Of a DNA stretch of 24,060 nt, positions 8,479 to 16,350 are shown one piece after another (position 1 is the first letter of the stretch; the number at the start of each line of letters is the position of its first letter). This DNA comes from an uncultured Prevotellaceae bacterium (GTDB lineage Bacteria > Bacteroidota > Bacteroidia > Bacteroidales > Bacteroidaceae), in NCBI GenBank assembly GCA_945787625.1, contig CALZJL010000005.1:1-24060 (forward strand), given 5' to 3'. The position numbers and the translations under genes are program-made. The notes under the pieces are model-generated. The model saw nothing but the letters and a program-made list of their open reading frames with translations. It did no database searches and had not been told where the DNA came from.

Positions 8479-8919
8479 TTAAACTTTGACTTTGAATACT
8501 GCTTTTTTTATGCCTTGAGTGGTGATGGCAGGACTGTGTCCTTCGCCGGGGAAGTGTATGGACATCTCCCCTACCCTTACGGTGTAGTATGTGGTGGGGG
8601 TATCGGGGTGGAGACTGCTGTCAGTCTGAGGGTCGTATGACTGTGATGTGAGGACGCTGGCTGGACGATAGCCTTGTATCTCGTCTCCGCTGATGGGGAC
8701 GTGGATATCTATCATCTGACGATGTGCCTCCATTTGGGCTTGATTGTATGCCTTGGGGGCAGTCTGGAATATATTGACACTGACTTGCCCCTCGACGATG
8801 TCGTAATGTCCTAAGGAGAGCTGTGCAAGGTCATGTGTGGAGAGGAATTGTATGACTGTTGCGAAATGGGGATTTATGGCTGTATAAGTGCCTAACTTGT
8901 CGATTGTGTCGTGTATCAT
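8479..8919 (-). CDS. YhcH/YjgK/YiaL (DUF386) family protein
   Basis: A 146-residue cupin-like protein of the YhcH/YjgK/YiaL family, members of which are linked to sugar (sialic acid, xylulose, beta-galactoside) metabolism; the reaction here is not certain. Family marks are the start MIHDTIDKLG, the metal-site-like EAHRQMIDIHV (64-74, the usual ExHxxYIDxQ with Met for Tyr and His for Gln), the GDE at 78-80 and IHFPGEGHSP (121-130) with conserved histidines, then the basic KKAVFKVKV end. Length is normal. It is 39 bp downstream of the MORN gene and 47 bp upstream of glgB, a plausible carbohydrate context. Confidence 0.88.
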   Translation of the reverse strand: MIHDTIDKLGTYTAINPHFATVIQFLSTHDLAQLSLGHYDIVEGQVSVNIFQTAPKAYNQAQMEAHRQMIDIHVPISGDEIQGYRPASVLTSQSYDPQTDSSLHPDTPTTYYTVRVGEMSIHFPGEGHSPAITTQGIKKAVFKVKV

Positions 8920-8958
8920 GAGACTGTCGCGTGATTGTTTGAACTATGGGGTTGTCTA

Positions 8959-10017
8959 TCACTTTACCTTTTCACCCCGTCTGAATTGGCCTTCGTAACG
9001 TCCGTCCTTATCTTCGAGTATGCCGTAGCCTTCTTTGAGTCCGTTTTTGAATCCTCCTCTGTACTTGACGCCGTCGCTTTGATGGAGTGTACCCTGACCT
9101 TCCATCTTGCCCTCGGACCAGTCTCCTTCGTAGACATCACCGTTTGCCCAGGTGTATTTTCCACGACCGTGTTGCTTGTCTTTTTTCCATTGTCCTGTGT
9201 AGGAGGCTCCGTTTTGCCATGTGAATGTACCTTGTCCATCGTACTGCCCGTCGAGGAAATGACCTACATAACGGTCTCCGTTGCTGTACGTAAAAATGCC
9301 TTCGCCTGTACGCTGTCCGTTGAGATATTGGCCTTCGTAACGATTGCCGTCTTGAAAGGTATATATGCCACGACCATGCTGATGGTCATTGGCCCAATCT
9401 CCTGTGTATTTGTCGCCTGAGGAATAGTAAAAGGTGCCTTTACCCCATTTTAAGTTGTCACGCCACTGACCGTCATAGATATTGCCGTTTCCCCAATCAA
9501 AGATGCCTTGACCATTCTTCTTGTCTGCTTTCCAAAGACCTTTGTAGCTCGCTCCGCTCTTGTAGGAATAAGTGCCTTGACCGTCGCGCTTGTCATTGAG
9601 CCAATTGCCGTCGTAGATATCGCCATTGTAGTAGTACATAATGCCGTGACCATGCTGGTAGTCCCGGAACCACAGACCTTCGTAGCGGTTGTTGTTGATG
9701 AAATAGTAGGTACCCCGACCGTGCTGCTGGTTTTGATACCATTCTCCTTCGTAGCGTTCACCATCGGCAAACTGATATACTCCGTAACCTTGGCGCTTGC
9801 CTTTTACGTATTGACCTTCGTGACGATCTCCGTTCTTGAAGACTGTGACTCCTTTGCCGTATGGCTTTGAGCGGAAGAGTTCTCCTTGGTATGATCCTCC
9901 TTCGGGGAATTCGTATGTTCCTATCCTGATCTCCTGAGCCGTAAGCGTAGTGACCATGAGCAAGCTTAAGGGCAAGACGGTCAGTATCTTCGTTGGTATA
10001 GAAAAAATGCGTAACAA
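8959..10017 (-). CDS. Secreted MORN-repeat protein with a TTG start
   Basis: A 352-residue protein that is almost entirely MORN repeats. A signal peptide (about 1-28, cut near TAQ) is followed by 13 repeats of 22-23 residues from Tyr43 (pattern Y-x-G-x-W/F-x7-G-x-G) and a partial 14th at 341-352. MORN arrays form an elongated beta sheet used for binding or scaffolding; the partner is unknown and the export signal implies a periplasmic or envelope location. The start is inferred as TTG (10015-10017): a stop lies in frame 12 nt upstream and the next Met (21) would remove most of the signal peptide. The inferred promoter is about 30 nt upstream. Its coding strand is G-rich, unlike most of its neighbours, which the Gly-rich repeats explain. 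Confidence 0.88.
   Translation of the reverse strand: MLRIFSIPTKILTVLPLSLLMVTTLTAQEIRIGTYEFPEGGSYQGELFRSKPYGKGVTVFKNGDRHEGQYVKGKRQGYGVYQFADGERYEGEWYQNQQHGRGTYYFINNNRYEGLWFRDYQHGHGIMYYYNGDIYDGNWLNDKRDGQGTYSYKSGASYKGLWKADKKNGQGIFDWGNGNIYDGQWRDNLKWGKGTFYYSSGDKYTGDWANDHQHGRGIYTFQDGNRYEGQYLNGQRTGEGIFTYSNGDRYVGHFLDGQYDGQGTFTWQNGASYTGQWKKDKQHGRGKYTWANGDVYEGDWSEGKMEGQGTLHQSDGVKYRGGFKNGLKEGYGILEDKDGRYEGQFRRGEKVK
8962..9891 (-). repeat. Tandem 69-bp-period repeat encoding the MORN array
   Basis: The DNA of the MORN gene is a degenerate tandem repeat with a 69-bp unit (23 codons), 13 units plus a part, one unit being a codon short. The plus strand repeatedly shows forms such as ccttcgtaacg and ccttcgtagcg at the unit boundaries. 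Units have diverged at the nucleotide level, so the array looks old rather than recently expanded. Confidence 0.85.
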
Positions 10018-10043
10018 TGCTTGACTATTTTACTGTTCGCAAG

Positions 10044-10074
10044 CAAAGTTACGCAAATTTATCTTAAATTCAAA
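10044..10074 (-). promoter_or_regulatory. Bacteroidota-type promoter upstream of the MORN-to-OmpP1 block
   Basis: On the minus strand TTTG (10071-10074) is followed after exactly 19 nt by TAACTTTG (10044-10051), a full match to the Bacteroidota -33/-7 pattern. Transcription would start about 7 nt further on, leaving a leader of about 20 nt before the TTG start of the MORN gene. It is the only clear promoter seen for the eight genes that follow. Confidence 0.85.
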
Positions 10075-10136
10075 ATGTGTTTAGGCTTTAATGCGTTCTT
10101 TTTTGTTTTTTTTTGCTTTTATGCCACGAAATCCTC
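10075..10136. other. Intergenic stretch after the penicillin-binding protein gene
   Basis: Between the stop of the penicillin-binding protein and the MORN promoter there is a T-rich run on the plus strand (about 10097-10120), which is A-rich in the direction of transcription. No stem precedes a T run on the minus strand, so I see no intrinsic terminator for the pyrBI-PBP unit. Two near-identical 10-mers (GCATAAAAGC and GCATTAAAGC on the minus strand) flank the A-rich run; this may be chance. Confidence 0.4.
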
Positions 10137-12467
10137 TTATATTGGGACATTTGCGTTCGATGTCGTGGAGGGTGTTGTCGCGGTACTATCTGTCTGGGCA
10201 GCCTTGGCATCATACTGGGCTCCTTGTGGTGCCTGAAACGTCTCGTCCGGACTGTAGCCGAGGGTAGGAATGGCGTAAACACGTTTGAGGAACTTGGCGG
10301 CTATGGGTAGTGCGGCAGCGGCTCCTTGACCGTATGACATGGAAGCGAAGTGCACGTCGCGCTCATCGCCGCCGACCCATGCCCCATAAGCGAGACTGGG
10401 CGTGTAGCCCACGAACCATCCGTCGGTATTGTCGTTGGTGGTACCTGTCTTGCCAGCCATCTCAGACTTGATATTGTAGCGGTTGCGCATCCTGGCTCCT
10501 GTGCCTGAGTTGATGACGCCTTGCATCAAGGATACCATTTTCCATGCTGCATCGGGGCTTAGGACATTGTGTATGTCGGGATGAAATTCTGCTATGATAT
10601 TGCCTTCGTTGTCTTCAATCCGTGTAACAAAGCGCGGAGCACGTCGCATGCCTCCCATGGGGAATGCTGTATATGCGCTAACCATCTCAAGTACACTGAT
10701 TTCAGCTGCACCAAGACAGATGGACATGGTAGCTGGGATTCTGTTGTTGCGAACGCCAAACTCGTGTATGAGCGTAACGAGCATCTCGGGATCGAGTTGA
10801 TTCATGAGCCACGCGGATATCCAGTTGTTGGACTGGGCAAGCCCCCAACGGAGTGTTACCATCTCTCCGATGCGTGACTTGCCAGAATTGCGCGGTGTCC
10901 AGGTCTGGTTGCCTATATGATAGGTCTGCTGGACGTTGGGGGCAAGGTCGTCGGGGGTAAATCCGTTGTCCATGGCAAGGGCGTAGAGGAAGGGCTTGAT
11001 GGTGGAACCTACTTGACGGCGTCCCTGACCAGCCATGTCGTAACGGAAATGGGTGTAGTCCACTCCTCCGACGTAGGCTTTGACATCGCCTGTCATAGTC
11101 TCCATGCAGACAAAGCCTGCGTGGAGGTAGCCTTTATAGTAGCGTATGGAGTCGAGTGGGCTCATGATGGTGTCTTTGTCGCCATGCGGGCTATAGACTG
11201 TCATCTCGATTTTTTCGTTGAAGAACTGCTCTATTTCTTGATCTGTGTGGCCGTTTTTCTTCATCATGACATAGCGCTCGCTTTGCCGCTTGGCTCTCTC
11301 TATATCGTTTGCGACCTGACGAGCACTGAGCCCACGATAGTACGGGCGGTTAGGATTGCCTACTTGCTCGCGCTCGAATGCCGGCTGGAGGTAGCCTGTG
11401 ACGTGCTCGTAGACGCTATGCTCTGCGGCTTCCTGCATACGGCTGTCAAGGGTGCTGTATATCTTGAGACCATCGGTATAAAGGTTGTAGGGACGTCCCT
11501 CACGGTTGAGATTTTTATTGCACCAGCCGTAGAGGGGGTCTTGCTCCCATGCGAGCGAATCCTCATAGTATTTCTGGCCCTGCCATGAGGCGTAGTCTGA
11601 CCGCACAGGTCTCTTGGCCATGAGGACTTGACGCAGATACTCGCGGAAGTAGGTGCCGATGCCGCTCTTGTGGTCAACACGATGGAAGTTGAGCGTCAGT
11701 GGTATGGCTTTAATGCTGTCAGACTGTGCGGTGGTGAGGTAGCCTGACCTGAGCATCTGGTCAATGACCACGTTGCGACGCTGCTGAGCCCTCTCGGGCG
11801 AACGAACTGGATTGAAATAGGAGGGATTCTTACACATACCGACGAGGGTGGCAGCCTCTTCGACAGTGAGGTTGTAGGGGTCTTTGTTGAAGTATGTACG
11901 TGATGCAGTCTTGATGCCCACGGCATTGTGCAGAAAGTCGAAATAGTTGAGATAGAGAGTGATTATTTCTTCCTTCGTATAATAGCGTTCAAGTTCGAGG
12001 GCTATCATCCACTCTATCGGCTTCTGCATGAGACGCTCCATAGTGCTCTCGGCGCGTTCGCTATATAGCTGCTTTGCAAGCTGTTGCGTGATGGTCGATC
12101 CTCCTCCAGCATTTTTCTGGCCTAATATACCTCGCTTGATGATGGCTCGCATGAGGGCTTTGACATCAATGCCCGAGTGCTCGTAAAAGCGTTCGTCTTC
12201 GGTGGCAATTAGTGCATTGATGAGGTCGGGCGAAATGGAGTCATACTCGGTAAAGATTCGATTGGTGGCACCATAACTATATGTACCGACAAGCTTGCCG
12301 TCTGCGCTGATTACTTGGCTGGCAAACTTATCCACTGGATTGGATAACTGCTGCATCTCGGGCATATAGCCGACGTATCCCGATCCTATGGATAGGAGTA
12401 TGCCGATTGAGGCTATGATGCCACAGACGAGCAGCACCCACATGGTGATGATTATCTTTTTTTTCAT
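10137..12467 (-). CDS. Class A penicillin-binding protein (PBP1A-type glycosyltransferase/transpeptidase)
   Basis: A 776-residue bifunctional peptidoglycan synthase anchored by one N-terminal helix (about 4-26). The GT51 glycosyltransferase domain shows ATEDERFYEHSGID with catalytic Glu90, GGSTITQQLAKQLYS (122-136) and the amphipathic region near EWMIALELERYYTKEEI (152-168). The transpeptidase domain has all three motifs: SxxK at Ser488-Lys491 (GSTIKPF), SxN at Ser546-Asn548 and KTGT at 673-676. It ends in a Thr/Ser-rich tail. It polymerises glycan strands and cross-links stem peptides on the outer face of the inner membrane and is a beta-lactam target. The gene begins 25 bp after pyrI with no clear promoter of its own, so it is probably cotranscribed with pyrBI. 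Confidence 0.95.
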   Translation of the reverse strand: MKKKIIITMWVLLVCGIIASIGILLSIGSGYVGYMPEMQQLSNPVDKFASQVISADGKLVGTYSYGATNRIFTEYDSISPDLINALIATEDERFYEHSGIDVKALMRAIIKRGILGQKNAGGGSTITQQLAKQLYSERAESTMERLMQKPIEWMIALELERYYTKEEIITLYLNYFDFLHNAVGIKTASRTYFNKDPYNLTVEEAATLVGMCKNPSYFNPVRSPERAQQRRNVVIDQMLRSGYLTTAQSDSIKAIPLTLNFHRVDHKSGIGTYFREYLRQVLMAKRPVRSDYASWQGQKYYEDSLAWEQDPLYGWCNKNLNREGRPYNLYTDGLKIYSTLDSRMQEAAEHSVYEHVTGYLQPAFEREQVGNPNRPYYRGLSARQVANDIERAKRQSERYVMMKKNGHTDQEIEQFFNEKIEMTVYSPHGDKDTIMSPLDSIRYYKGYLHAGFVCMETMTGDVKAYVGGVDYTHFRYDMAGQGRRQVGSTIKPFLYALAMDNGFTPDDLAPNVQQTYHIGNQTWTPRNSGKSRIGEMVTLRWGLAQSNNWISAWLMNQLDPEMLVTLIHEFGVRNNRIPATMSICLGAAEISVLEMVSAYTAFPMGGMRRAPRFVTRIEDNEGNIIAEFHPDIHNVLSPDAAWKMVSLMQGVINSGTGARMRNRYNIKSEMAGKTGTTNDNTDGWFVGYTPSLAYGAWVGGDERDVHFASMSYGQGAAAALPIAAKFLKRVYAIPTLGYSPDETFQAPQGAQYDAKAAQTDSTATTPSTTSNANVPI

Positions 12468-12492
12468 TGTACGCTTTTATTGCTATGGGGGG

Positions 12493-12945
12493 TCATTCCA
12501 CCACCTTTACTTCCGCTCTGGGTACGTCCTTATTGCAATAGCAGCAGCGTAGGTAGCCCTTGTGCACTTCGCGGAAACGAGTGTTCATAGGTTCGTTGTT
12601 GGTAATGCACTTGAGATTGGGACAACGCACTATGCCTACGAGTTCGTCCGGCATCTGTACAGTACGTTTTTCTACGACTTGATAGTTGCGTATGATACAG
12701 AGCGAGACGTTGGGGGCTACAGCAGAGAGTTGGTTGAGTTCTTCATCGGTAAAGAAGCGGTCTGCTATCTTGATTATACTTTTGCTACCCATGTGGGCAC
12801 TCTTGAGGTTGTAACCAATTGTGACAGCCGACTTGCTCTGGCTGAGGTGAAGCATATTGACGATGTCAAAAAGGCGTTCGTTTGGGATATGGTCTATGAC
12901 TGTGCCGTTCTCAATAGCGGCCACAAGAAGTTTCTTGTCTTCCAT
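12493..12945 (-). CDS. pyrI: Aspartate carbamoyltransferase regulatory chain
   Basis: A 150-residue regulatory subunit that binds nucleotides and tunes the PyrB catalytic trimers in pyrimidine synthesis. The N-terminal allosteric part has AAIENGTVIDHI (9-20) and VTIGYN (41-46). The C-terminal zinc part has Cys108-x4-Cys113 and Cys134-x2-Cys137, the four ligands that hold the regulatory and catalytic chains together. Length matches the family. It follows pyrB with a 75-bp gap in which I see neither a terminator nor a Bacteroidota-type promoter. Confidence 0.97.
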   Translation of the reverse strand: MEDKKLLVAAIENGTVIDHIPNERLFDIVNMLHLSQSKSAVTIGYNLKSAHMGSKSIIKIADRFFTDEELNQLSAVAPNVSLCIIRNYQVVEKRTVQMPDELVGIVRCPNLKCITNNEPMNTRFREVHKGYLRCCYCNKDVPRAEVKVVE

Positions 12946-13020
12946 CTTTGAAATAAGATATTTTAGTCGTTAGTCTGTTATATAGGCTATGGTGGGCGGT
13001 GATACGTTGAATGGGACGAA

Positions 13021-13956
13021 CTATTGAGCTTGTCTTATCTGGTCGAGTGTGATACCCAAGACATCGCATATCAGAGCCTGACGGGCATAAAGTCCGTTTT
13101 GGGCTTGACGGAAATAGTACGCATACTTGGTATCATCGATGCTGTACTCTATCTCATTGACGCGAGGCAGAGGGTGAAGAATTTTCATGTTGTCACGAGA
13201 CTTGACAAGCATGTCCTTTTTCAGGAGATAGCGGTCTTTGACTCGCTCATATTCATCGAGGTCTGCGAAGCGTTCTTTCTGAACTCTGGTCATATAAAGA
13301 ATATCTGCATCGCTGATAGTATCAGCATCGAAATCCTTGTGTTCTACGTAGGAAATGCCATGCTCGTCGCAGTAGTTCTTGTAGACATCAGGCATGGCTA
13401 GCTCGTCAGGTGAGATGAAGTGGAAGGTGGGATTGAAGTGGCGCATGGCCATGAGGAGGGAGTGGACGGTACGTCCATACTTAAGGTCGCCGACCATATA
13501 GATATTGAGGTTGTCGAGCGTCCCCTGAGTCTGATATATCGTGTACAGGTCGAGCATCGTCTGTGACGGGTGTTGATTTGCCCCGTCTCCAGCATTCATA
13601 ATGGGCACAGGGGCTATTTCGCTGGCGTACTGTGCCGCCCCTTCGAGATAATGCCGCATGATGATAACGTCAGCATAGTTGCTGACCATCATGATGGTGT
13701 CCTTGAGTGTCTCACCCTTGGTGCCGCTGGTCACCTTAGGGTCGGCAAAACCTATGACCCGGGCTCCAAGACGATTGGCGGCTGTCTCAAAACTGAGACG
13801 GGTGCGAGTGGAAGGCTCGAAAAAAAGGGTCGCCACTACCCTACCGTCAAGAATCTTACGGTTAGGCTGACGCTCAAACTCTTGAGCCATCTGTATCAGA
13901 TACTCGATTTTCTCTCTCGAATGACCAGCTATGGTCACCAGACTTTTTTGCTTCAT
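13021..13956 (-). CDS. pyrB: Aspartate carbamoyltransferase catalytic chain
   Basis: A 311-residue enzyme that condenses carbamoyl phosphate and aspartate to N-carbamoyl-aspartate, the first committed step of pyrimidine synthesis. It carries the carbamoyl-phosphate loop [15 protein letters not shown], a [10 protein letters not shown] segment and the HPLPRVNEI segment that binds the aspartate side. The ATG at 13954-13956 gives the normal start [14 protein letters not shown] longer frame is open to 13998, but those codons would run into the -7 promoter element, so the shorter start is right. The neighbouring pyrI encodes the regulatory chain, giving the E. coli-like catalytic/regulatory holoenzyme. 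Confidence 0.97.
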   Translation of the reverse strand: MKQKSLVTIAGHSREKIEYLIQMAQEFERQPNRKILDGRVVATLFFEPSTRTRLSFETAANRLGARVIGFADPKVTSGTKGETLKDTIMMVSNYADVIIMRHYLEGAAQYASEIAPVPIMNAGDGANQHPSQTMLDLYTIYQTQGTLDNLNIYMVGDLKYGRTVHSLLMAMRHFNPTFHFISPDELAMPDVYKNYCDEHGISYVEHKDFDADTISDADILYMTRVQKERFADLDEYERVKDRYLLKKDMLVKSRDNMKILHPLPRVNEIEYSIDDTKYAYYFRQAQNGLYARQALICDVLGITLDQIRQAQ

Positions 13957-13985
13957 AGTATGTCGTGCGCGATGTTTGTATGTCA

Positions 13986-13993
13986 CAAAGATA
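13986..13993 (-). promoter_or_regulatory. Putative -7 element of the pyrB promoter
   Basis: The minus strand reads TATCTTTG, matching TAnnTTTG, about 30 nt before the pyrB ATG. No TTTG is found at the correct distance upstream, so the -33 part is weak. The position supports the short pyrB start. Confidence 0.5.
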
Positions 13994-14101
13994 ACCATTT
14001 TTTTGCTTTGTATATCACTTAGAGGAAGTCTTATTTTTATTATTTATGGTATTTTGTCGAAAAAATATGGTCAAAATATCCCAAATATGTAATAATTATA
14101 A

Positions 14102-14109
14102 TAAATTTG
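14102..14109 (+). promoter_or_regulatory. Putative -7 element of the glyA promoter
   Basis: TAAATTTG matches TAnnTTTG and lies about 52 nt before the glyA ATG, inside the 205-bp AT-rich divergent region shared with pyrB. There is no clear TTTG 19-20 nt upstream, so this is a half-match. Confidence 0.45.
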
Positions 14110-14161
14110 CGCACTCTACAATTTATAGCGACATCTACAGACACAATAAAACATTTATTAT

Positions 14162-15433
14162 ATGGAACAGGTTTTTGACCTTATCAACGAAGAGCGTGCG
14201 CGCCAGATGCGTGGCATAGAGCTCATCGCAAGTGAAAATTTCGTATCAGACCAAGTGATGCAGGCCATGGGTAGCGTGCTGACCAATAAATACGCCGAAG
14301 GATACCCTGGCAAGCGTTATTATGGTGGCTGCCAAGTCGTGGACAAGGTAGAGGAGTTGGCTATCGAGCGTGTGTGCAAGCTCTTTGGTGCCGAGTATGC
14401 CAATGTACAGCCTCACTCTGGTGCACAGGCCAATGCAGCCGTATTCTTGGCTGTACTTAATCCTGGTGATACCTTCATGGGGCTCAACCTCGACCACGGA
14501 GGTCACCTCAGCCATGGTTCGCTGGTCAACACATCGGGCATAATCTACAGACCTGTCGGATATAATCTCAACAAAGAGACCGGCCGTGTGGATTACGACG
14601 AGATGGAACGTCTGGCCCTTGAGCACAAGCCAAAGATGATCATAGGCGGAGGCAGCGCATATTCTCGCGAATGGGACTACAAGCGCATGCGCAAGATTGC
14701 AGACGAGGTGGGAGCTATCCTCATGATTGACATGGCTCACCCCGCAGGTCTTATCGCAGCAGGATTGCTCGACAATCCAGTAAAATACGCACATATCGTC
14801 ACCTCTACTACCCACAAGACCCTGCGCGGTCCGCGCGGCGGCATCATTCTGATGGGAAAGGACTTTCCTAACCCCTGGGGCAAGACTACGCCAAAGGGAG
14901 AAATAAAGATGATGTCGGCCCTGCTCAACAGTGCCGTATTCCCAGGCATTCAGGGCGGTCCGCTCGAGCATGTGATAGCAGCCAAAGCAGTAGCCTTTGG
15001 AGAGTGTCTCAGGCCAGAATGGAAGGAGTATGCCATGCAGGTCAAGAATAATGCAGCCCGTCTTGCAGACGAATTGATGAAGCGCGGCTTTTATATAGTA
15101 AGTGGCGGCACCGACAATCACTCCATGCTTGTCGACCTACGCACCAAATATCCCGACCTGACGGGCAAGGTAGCAGAAAAGGCATTGGTAGCAGCAGATA
15201 TTACCGCCAACAAGAACATGGTACCCTTTGATAGCCGTTCGGCCTTCCAAACTTCGGGCATACGTCTCGGTACTCCCGCCATCACAACCCGTGGAGCCAA
15301 AGAAGATCTGATGATCAAGATTGCAGCCTTCATCGAACGCGTCCTCGATGATCCCGAAAACGAAGAAAACATCGCAGCTGTACGTAAGGAAGTCAATGCT
15401 ATCATGGCAGACTACCCCCTGTTTGCCTGGTAA
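14162..15433 (+). CDS. glyA: Serine hydroxymethyltransferase
   Basis: A 423-residue PLP enzyme that converts serine plus tetrahydrofolate to glycine plus methylene-tetrahydrofolate, the main one-carbon source. Family marks are [12 protein letters not shown] (19-30), [14 protein letters not shown] (43-56), HSGAQAN (85-91), DMAHPAGL (190-197) and the PLP lysine in [13 protein letters not shown] (Lys219). The start is a few residues shorter at the N-terminus than some homologues but reaches the conserved region. It is the only protein gene on the plus strand, runs divergent from pyrB and ends at a strong hairpin shared with the S1/P1 nuclease gene. G and C are nearly balanced along it, at the point where the strand bias reverses. 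Confidence 0.97.
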   Translation: MEQVFDLINEERARQMRGIELIASENFVSDQVMQAMGSVLTNKYAEGYPGKRYYGGCQVVDKVEELAIERVCKLFGAEYANVQPHSGAQANAAVFLAVLNPGDTFMGLNLDHGGHLSHGSLVNTSGIIYRPVGYNLNKETGRVDYDEMERLALEHKPKMIIGGGSAYSREWDYKRMRKIADEVGAILMIDMAHPAGLIAAGLLDNPVKYAHIVTSTTHKTLRGPRGGIILMGKDFPNPWGKTTPKGEIKMMSALLNSAVFPGIQGGPLEHVIAAKAVAFGECLRPEWKEYAMQVKNNAARLADELMKRGFYIVSGGTDNHSMLVDLRTKYPDLTGKVAEKALVAADITANKNMVPFDSRSAFQTSGIRLGTPAITTRGAKEDLMIKIAAFIERVLDDPENEENIAAVRKEVNAIMADYPLFAW

Positions 15434-15463
15434 TAATCCAAATCGGGAATAACAGGATAAGAC

Positions 15464-15502
15464 AAGCCCCTCAAGAGTACCACACCGACTCTTGAGGGGC
15501 TT
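15464..15502. terminator. Bidirectional hairpin between glyA and the S1/P1 nuclease gene
   Basis: A perfect 15-bp inverted repeat (15464-15478 with 15488-15502) encloses a 9-nt loop. It starts AAGCCCCTC and ends GAGGGGCTT, giving a very stable stem flanked by A/T. It lies 30 bp after the glyA stop and 29 bp after the nuclease stop on the opposite strand, so it probably ends both converging transcripts. Confidence 0.88.
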
Positions 15503-15531
15503 ATATATAGTACGTCTATGCGAGAATGATC

Positions 15532-16350
15532 CTACTCCTCAGTTTCATTCTGAGCCGTTATTTCGTTAATCAACATAGCCAAACGGCACCCAGCCTTGTG
15601 AAGCTGCTGTTCCAAAGCAGGAGTCCACTGTGCCACCCAATCGTACGAGAGCGACGAACCCTGCGGAGTCGTAGTATAGATATCACGAGCTACCCGATGC
15701 GTCTCCAACGCCCAATCAGCAGGAGAGCCCTGGGCATATATACGATACAGGTCAAAACGATTGCCGTTCTCCTCGATGACAGGACTGTCTATCTCCTTTG
15801 CCCACTCAGTATAACTCCAGGCGTGAGCACTCTCCACCAGTCTCGTATCCCACACCGTATGCAGGTCAGTCGTGGCCCCGAAATACACCACAGGATACTC
15901 GTTGCCACCACGGTCACTACGATGCCCGACATGCATAGGCTGGTGAATATCACCCACGAGGTGAACGAGCATACGCAGAGCCACCTGACGCTCAGTACGC
16001 GTAGAAAGCTCGGATTTGAGCACCTCCACCTGATGCTCTATAGCCCATACGATATGAGTACTGTCAGTTCTGGCAGACGTGATGACCGAGTCAGCATTCT
16101 CCCCATCGTCAACATTAACGTAGTGCCAAGTGAGAGTATTGGCATAATGAGAGGAGTGGCTGGCATTGTCCATCCAGTTAGCCCAATACATGAGACTTTT
16201 CCCCTCAAAGAGATTGCGTACCATCTCGCGCGACTCTCGGGTCAGATGAAGGGTAGCCACAGCAGCCGTAACATCGTGTCCCTTCTGCCCCCACCCATAT
16301 ACGTCGTGGCAAAAAGCCATGACAAGTATGAACGTCGACATTATTCTCAT
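15532..16350 (-). CDS. Secreted S1/P1-type nuclease
   Basis: A 272-residue zinc nuclease that cuts single-stranded DNA or RNA and can remove 3' phosphates. A signal peptide ends just before Trp20, which becomes the mature N-terminus and a zinc ligand in this family. All nine expected ligands are visible: Trp20, His25, Asp61, His76, His130, Asp134, His140, His164 and Asp168, in segments such as GWGQKGH, WMD, WHYVNVDD, HLVGDIHQPMH and DLHTVWD. It should be a three-zinc enzyme acting in the periplasm or outside the cell, probably for nucleotide or phosphate scavenging. Its ATG overlaps the serB stop by four bases (ATGA), so translation is likely coupled. Confidence 0.93.
   Translation of the reverse strand: MRIMSTFILVMAFCHDVYGWGQKGHDVTAAVATLHLTRESREMVRNLFEGKSLMYWANWMDNASHSSHYANTLTWHYVNVDDGENADSVITSARTDSTHIVWAIEHQVEVLKSELSTRTERQVALRMLVHLVGDIHQPMHVGHRSDRGGNEYPVVYFGATTDLHTVWDTRLVESAHAWSYTEWAKEIDSPVIEENGNRFDLYRIYAQGSPADWALETHRVARDIYTTTPQGSSLSYDWVAQWTPALEQQLHKAGCRLAMLINEITAQNETEE

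Noticed and set aside
8962..9891. Regularly spaced repeats as a CRISPR array
   Set aside because: The 69-bp periodicity is in frame and encodes MORN repeats; the units are degenerate and have no unique spacers.
10097..10120. T-rich run as a terminator of the pyrBI-PBP unit
   Set aside because: It is A-rich in the direction of transcription and has no preceding stem; no plus-strand gene ends there.
13957..15531. A dif (XerC/XerD) site near the composition switch
   Set aside because: I scanned the two intergenic regions for an 11-6-11 layout with a TTATGTTAA-like arm. The AT-rich stretch near 14081-14110 has only loose symmetry. Not good enough to call; dif may lie outside the window.
13000..16000. 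The composition switch as a replication origin
   Set aside because: The direction is wrong: at an origin the plus strand turns from C-rich to G-rich. No dnaA gene or DnaA-box cluster was seen either.
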